This document shows positions 5,781 through 8,089 of a stretch of 8,089 nt of DNA, piece after piece. The DNA is from Eubacteriales bacterium (lineage in GTDB: Bacteria; Bacillota; Clostridia; Peptostreptococcales; Anaerovoracaceae). Location of the stretch: positions 1 through 8,089 of the forward strand of contig JAQXNW010000127.1 of NCBI GenBank assembly GCA_029098205.1, in the 5' to 3' direction. A model generated the notes under the pieces. It searched no databases. It was not told the DNA's origin and was given only the letters and a program-made list of their open reading frames with translations. How positions within the stretch are numbered: the first letter of the stretch is position 1; each line of letters starts with the position of its first letter. Both the position numbers and the translations under genes were made by a program.

Positions 5781-6815
5781 ATGAAAAAGAAAGATATCGA
5801 CTGGGGGAATATCCCTTTTGATTATATGGTTACGGATTACCGTTATGTTTCCATGTACGAGGATGGAAAATGGGATGACGGAGTCCTGACCGGAGATGCT
5901 ACGATTAAGCTGAGCGAATGCGCAGGCGTTCTTCAATACGCGCAGGAAGTATTCGAAGGTCTTAAGGCATATGAGACTGTAGACGGAAAGATTGTTACAG
6001 TCCGTCCGGATCTGAACGCGGAGAGAATTTATAATTCTGCCATTCGTCTTGAAATGCCGCCGTTCCCGAAGGAAAGATTCATTGACGCCGTTGAGCAGGT
6101 TGTCCGTGCGAACGCGGCATGGGTACCGCCGTATGGTTCGGGCGCGACGCTGTATATCCGTCCGTTTGAGTTCGGATTCGATTCTGTAATCGGTGTAAAA
6201 CCGTCGGATGTTTATCAGTTCCGTATGTTCACGACACCGGTAGGTCCGTATTTCAAGGGCCGTGTAAGACCGATCGCGGTTAAGATTACAGATTACGACC
6301 GAGCGGCACCGCATGGAACCGGCGGAATCAAGGCTGCGCTGAACTATGCGATGAGTCTTAAGGCGATTATGGAAGCGCATCGGGAAGGATATTCCGAGAA
6401 CTTCTATCTGGATCCTGCAACCAGAACCTATATTCAGGAAACGGGCGGAGCGAATATTATCTTCATCACGAAGGATCATAAATTTGTTACACCGAAGTCG
6501 GATTCGATTCTTCCGTCGGTTACACGCCGTTCGCTGGAAGTGGTTGCGAAGGATTACATGGGCATGGAAGTTGAGGAACGGCCGGTTGCTCTTGCGGAGG
6601 TTCCGGATTTCGTCGAGGTCGGCGTATGTGGCACCGCGGCTGTTATCGCTCCGGTCGGCGAGATTCATGATCACGGTAATGTAATTCATGTTCCTTCCGG
6701 CATGGATGAGATCGGACCGGTTCTGAAAGAAATGCGCGAAACACTGACGGGCATCCAGATGGGAACGATTAAGGCTCCGGAAGGATGGATCCACGAAGTG
6801 AAAGTAGAAGACTGA
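5781..6815 (+). CDS. ilvE: Branched-chain-amino-acid aminotransferase
   Basis: 344-residue cytosolic PLP enzyme (fold type IV, class IV aminotransferases) that transfers the amino group between glutamate and the 2-oxoacids of leucine, isoleucine and valine: the last synthetic step and the first catabolic one. The PLP lysine is K184 in GGIKAALNYA. The conserved EVFEGLKAY is at 56-64 and TLYIRPFEFG at 123-132. IQETGGANIIF (218-228) carries the cofactor-contacting E220, SILPSVTRRS lies at 242-251, and CGTAAVI at 283-289. Length and motifs fit the larger, eukaryote-like BCAT subgroup more than the roughly 310-residue E. coli IlvE. GGTGG (5767-5771) is nine bases before ATG. The gene has its own promoter and terminator and so is monocistronic. 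A CodY-like box overlies its ribosome-binding site. Confidence 0.96.
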   Translation: MKKKDIDWGNIPFDYMVTDYRYVSMYEDGKWDDGVLTGDATIKLSECAGVLQYAQEVFEGLKAYETVDGKIVTVRPDLNAERIYNSAIRLEMPPFPKERFIDAVEQVVRANAAWVPPYGSGATLYIRPFEFGFDSVIGVKPSDVYQFRMFTTPVGPYFKGRVRPIAVKITDYDRAAPHGTGGIKAALNYAMSLKAIMEAHREGYSENFYLDPATRTYIQETGGANIIFITKDHKFVTPKSDSILPSVTRRSLEVVAKDYMGMEVEERPVALAEVPDFVEVGVCGTAAVIAPVGEIHDHGNVIHVPSGMDEIGPVLKEMRETLTGIQMGTIKAPEGWIHEVKVED

Positions 6816-6825
6816 TCGGTCTTCT
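6806..6825 (+). other. Hairpin spanning the ilvE stop codon
   Basis: AGAAGAC (6806-6812) pairs with GTCTTCT (6819-6825) around a six-base loop TGATCG that contains the stop TGA (6813-6815). No T-tract follows, so it is not a terminator on its own; it could protect the mRNA 3' end or be incidental. Confidence 0.45.
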
Positions 6826-6851
6826 CTGCGTAAGGACAGAAAATCTTATGA

Positions 6852-6884
6852 GGGGAGCTTCCAGAAGAAGCGCCCCTTTTTCTG
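6852..6884 (+). terminator. Intrinsic terminator of ilvE
   Basis: GGGG (6852-6855) and GCTTC (6857-6861) pair with GAAGC (6867-6871) and CCCC (6873-6876), separated by one A-G mismatch, with loop CAGAA. TTTTTCTGT follows immediately. This is a strong Rho-independent terminator 37 bases after the ilvE stop. Confidence 0.9.
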
Positions 6885-6948
6885 TATGTTCCAGAGAACA
6901 GGAAAAACGGAAAGACAATTCCGGGAAAATTTAAGAAGGAAGAAAAGA

Positions 6949-7464
6949 ATGAGCAGGAATATCCAGAAGGAAGAGAAGATCATTCATCCGTTTCCTCCGA
7001 TTTTCGATGCGGAATCCCGTATTCTGATTCTTGGAAGCTTTCCGTCGGTGAAGTCCAGAGAGCAGAAGTTTTACTACGGGCATCCGAGAAACCGGTTCTG
7101 GAGTGTGACCTCCGCTGTCTTTTCAGAGGAGGTCCCCGGGACGGTGGATGAGAAGAAGCAATTTCTCAGAAGAAATCATATCGCCGTCTGGGATGTGATC
7201 CATTCCTGCCGGATTACAGGATCCAGCGACGCGTCCATTCGGGACGTGAAAGTGAATGATATTACGCCGCTTCTTTGTCAAAGTCAGATCGGGAGCCGTA
7301 TTTACACGAACGGTGCGGCCGCCTGGAATTTATACCGGAAATATATCCGGACGGATCCGGACATTCCGGATGCAGTGAAGCTTCCGTCTACGAGTCCTGC
7401 GAACGCGGCATGGTCTCTGGAGCGGCTCATTGAGGCGTGGAAAATTATTCGGTCTCCGGTTTGA
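6949..7464 (+). CDS. Hypoxanthine (deoxyinosine) DNA glycosylase, UDG superfamily family 6
   Basis: 171-residue cytosolic base-excision repair enzyme. The family (HDG) removes hypoxanthine formed by adenine deamination and lacks strong uracil activity. Visible motifs are GSFPS (29-33), GHPRNRFW (44-51, the Asn-containing catalytic region of the family) and LPSTSPANA (145-153), the counterpart of the C-terminal UDG loop. ATG 6949 is chosen because AAGGA (6936-6940) lies eight bases upstream and because the protein then reaches the conserved core (IIHPFPPIFD) after a short basic/acidic lead. An in-frame ATG at 6886 would add 21 residues, but it sits immediately after the ilvE terminator T-tract and lacks a ribosome-binding site. 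No good promoter is visible in front of the gene. proA follows after 95 bases. Confidence 0.88.
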   Translation: MSRNIQKEEKIIHPFPPIFDAESRILILGSFPSVKSREQKFYYGHPRNRFWSVTSAVFSEEVPGTVDEKKQFLRRNHIAVWDVIHSCRITGSSDASIRDVKVNDITPLLCQSQIGSRIYTNGAAAWNLYRKYIRTDPDIPDAVKLPSTSPANAAWSLERLIEAWKIIRSPV

Positions 7465-7502
7465 GGAATAAGGAAATCGTATAAAATATGAAAAGGCAGG
7501 AT

Positions 7503-7542
7503 GGCGCTTCCGTGCTTCAAATCTGCAGAAGGAAGCGGTGCC
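7503..7542 (+). other. Leader hairpin before proA
   Basis: GCTTCC (7506-7511) pairs with GGAAGC (7531-7536). The stem is extended by GGC (7503-7505) with GCC (7540-7542) past a three-base bulge, and CTTC (7515-7518) with GAAG (7528-7531) could compete inside. No T-tract follows. It ends just upstream of the proA ribosome-binding site. A regulatory role is conceivable but unproven. Confidence 0.4.
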
Positions 7543-7546
7543 GGGA

Positions 7547-7562
7547 AGAGAGGATATCCTTG
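7547..7562 (+). promoter_or_regulatory. Ribosome-binding site that fixes a TTG start for proA
   Basis: AGAGAGG (7547-7553) lies six bases before TTG (7560-7562), the best-spaced site in this leader. The alternative in-frame ATG at 7488 has only AAGGA (7470-7474), 13 bases upstream. Confidence 0.65.
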
Positions 7563-8089
7563 AAAAGCATTAAAGAAATCACCCGCGAAATGAAATTGGA
7601 AAGCCCAATTATGGCGGCATCGCCGGAGGACACCAGAAATAAGGCGCTTCAGGCGATTGCAGACTCGCTTCAGGAGAAGAAAGACGCGGTTTTCGAGGCA
7701 AACCGGAAGGATCTTCAGAAAGCCGAAGAGAACGGCATCAGCGAGTCCGTTAAAAAAAGACTTCTTTTTAATGAGCATAAGCTGACGGATGTACTAGCCG
7801 GGATTCAGGATGTCATCAAGCTCCCGGACCCCTGCGGCCGGGTTCAGCTTAAGAGAAAACTGGACGAGGGGTTGATTCTGGAAAGAGTCAGCTGTCCGAT
7901 CGGCGTAATCGGAGTCATCTTCGAGGCGCGGCCGGACGCAATGATACAGATCTCCTCCCTCTGCATCAAGAGCGGAAACGTGGCGGTTCTGAAAGGCGGA
8001 AGCGAGACGAAGGAAACAAACCAGGCACTGTTTGCAATCATTCATGAGGCTGCGGTTCGGAGCGGACTTCCGGAGCTTTGTCTTTTTCA
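7560..8089 (+). CDS. proA: Glutamate-5-semialdehyde dehydrogenase (gamma-glutamyl phosphate reductase), 5' part
   Basis: Second enzyme of proline synthesis: NADPH-dependent reduction of gamma-glutamyl phosphate to glutamate-5-semialdehyde in the cytosol (aldehyde dehydrogenase superfamily). The frame is open to the window edge, giving the first 176 residues of a protein normally about 415 long; the catalytic Cys lies beyond the edge. Recognisable ProA segments are ANRKDLQKAEENGIS (47-61), PIGVIGVIFEARPD (113-126) and CIKSGNVAVLKGGSE (135-149). TTG 7560 is preferred because of the ribosome-binding site and because it places the N-terminal helix where ProA proteins usually begin. ATG 7488 would add 24 residues rich in Arg and Cys (MKRQDGASVLQICRRK and on), unlike the family. 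The partner proB (glutamate 5-kinase) is not upstream within the window. Confidence 0.92.
   Translation, partial: MKSIKEITREMKLESPIMAASPEDTRNKALQAIADSLQEKKDAVFEANRKDLQKAEENGISESVKKRLLFNEHKLTDVLAGIQDVIKLPDPCGRVQLKRKLDEGLILERVSCPIGVIGVIFEARPDAMIQISSLCIKSGNVAVLKGGSETKETNQALFAIIHEAAVRSGLPELCLF

Noticed and set aside
5760..6794. Long open frame on the minus strand (344 codons)
   Set aside because: Exact mirror of ilvE, Arg- and Asn-rich, no domain, and no ribosome-binding site that would favour it; explained by codon bias of the real gene.
6887..6900. LexA (SOS) box before the DNA glycosylase gene
   Set aside because: The Gram-positive LexA box is GAAC-N4-GTTC; here the half-sites are in the opposite order (GTTC-N4-GAAC).
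6886..6948. 21-residue N-terminal extension of the DNA glycosylase
   Set aside because: The ATG lies just after the ilvE terminator T-tract, lacks a ribosome-binding site, and the added residues are basic and unlike the family; ATG 6949 has a well-placed AAGGA.
7461..7487. Promoter for proA using TTGAGG and TATAAA/TAAAAT
   Set aside because: The spacing is 13 or 15 bp, too short, and no other -35 lies 16-18 bp before either -10 candidate.
7465..7559. T-box or other amino-acid riboswitch upstream of proA
   Set aside because: The leader is under 100 bases, has no T-box sequence, no terminator/antiterminator pair and no T-tract.

Overview
The window reads as an ordinary chromosomal segment of a Gram-positive, probably clostridial (Bacillota) bacterium. 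This is inferred from purine-rich Shine-Dalgarno sites, the clostridial look of the zinc phospholipase C-like protein and substrate-binding protein, the ProA subtype, and a CodY-like box before a branched-chain aminotransferase. Base composition looks close to half G+C by eye; I did not count it. Every supported gene is on the + strand. There is no tRNA, rRNA, CRISPR array, insertion sequence or phage gene, and no gap between genes exceeds about 300 bases.

Layout. Bases 1-264 hold two consecutive intrinsic terminators closing an upstream transcript, then a promoter whose -35 hexamer lies inside a 20-bp tandem repeat. This drives ychF (P-loop ATPase), a small cupin protein and a zinc-dependent phospholipase C-like protein, closely spaced and probably co-transcribed. 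A probable terminator (2629-2666) follows. The second cluster is a membrane-anchored family 3 solute-binding protein, a D-2-hydroxyacid dehydrogenase overlapping it by 4 bp, and a ROK-family sugar kinase. ilvE then stands alone, with its own near-consensus promoter, a CodY-like box over its ribosome-binding site and a strong intrinsic terminator. Last come a hypoxanthine/deoxyinosine DNA glycosylase gene and the 5' part of proA, which runs off the window.

How the genes work together. ilvE (last step of Leu/Ile/Val synthesis) and proA (second step of proline synthesis) are amino-acid biosynthesis genes. The solute-binding protein has no permease or ATPase beside it and carries a transmembrane anchor and an acidic tail, so it may serve a transporter encoded elsewhere or act as a sensor. 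The YchF and DNA glycosylase genes are housekeeping and DNA repair.

I see no clear undescribed system. The points most worth checking are the tandem-repeat promoter of ychF, the orphan anchored binding protein coupled to a dehydrogenase, and the CodY-like box at ilvE.
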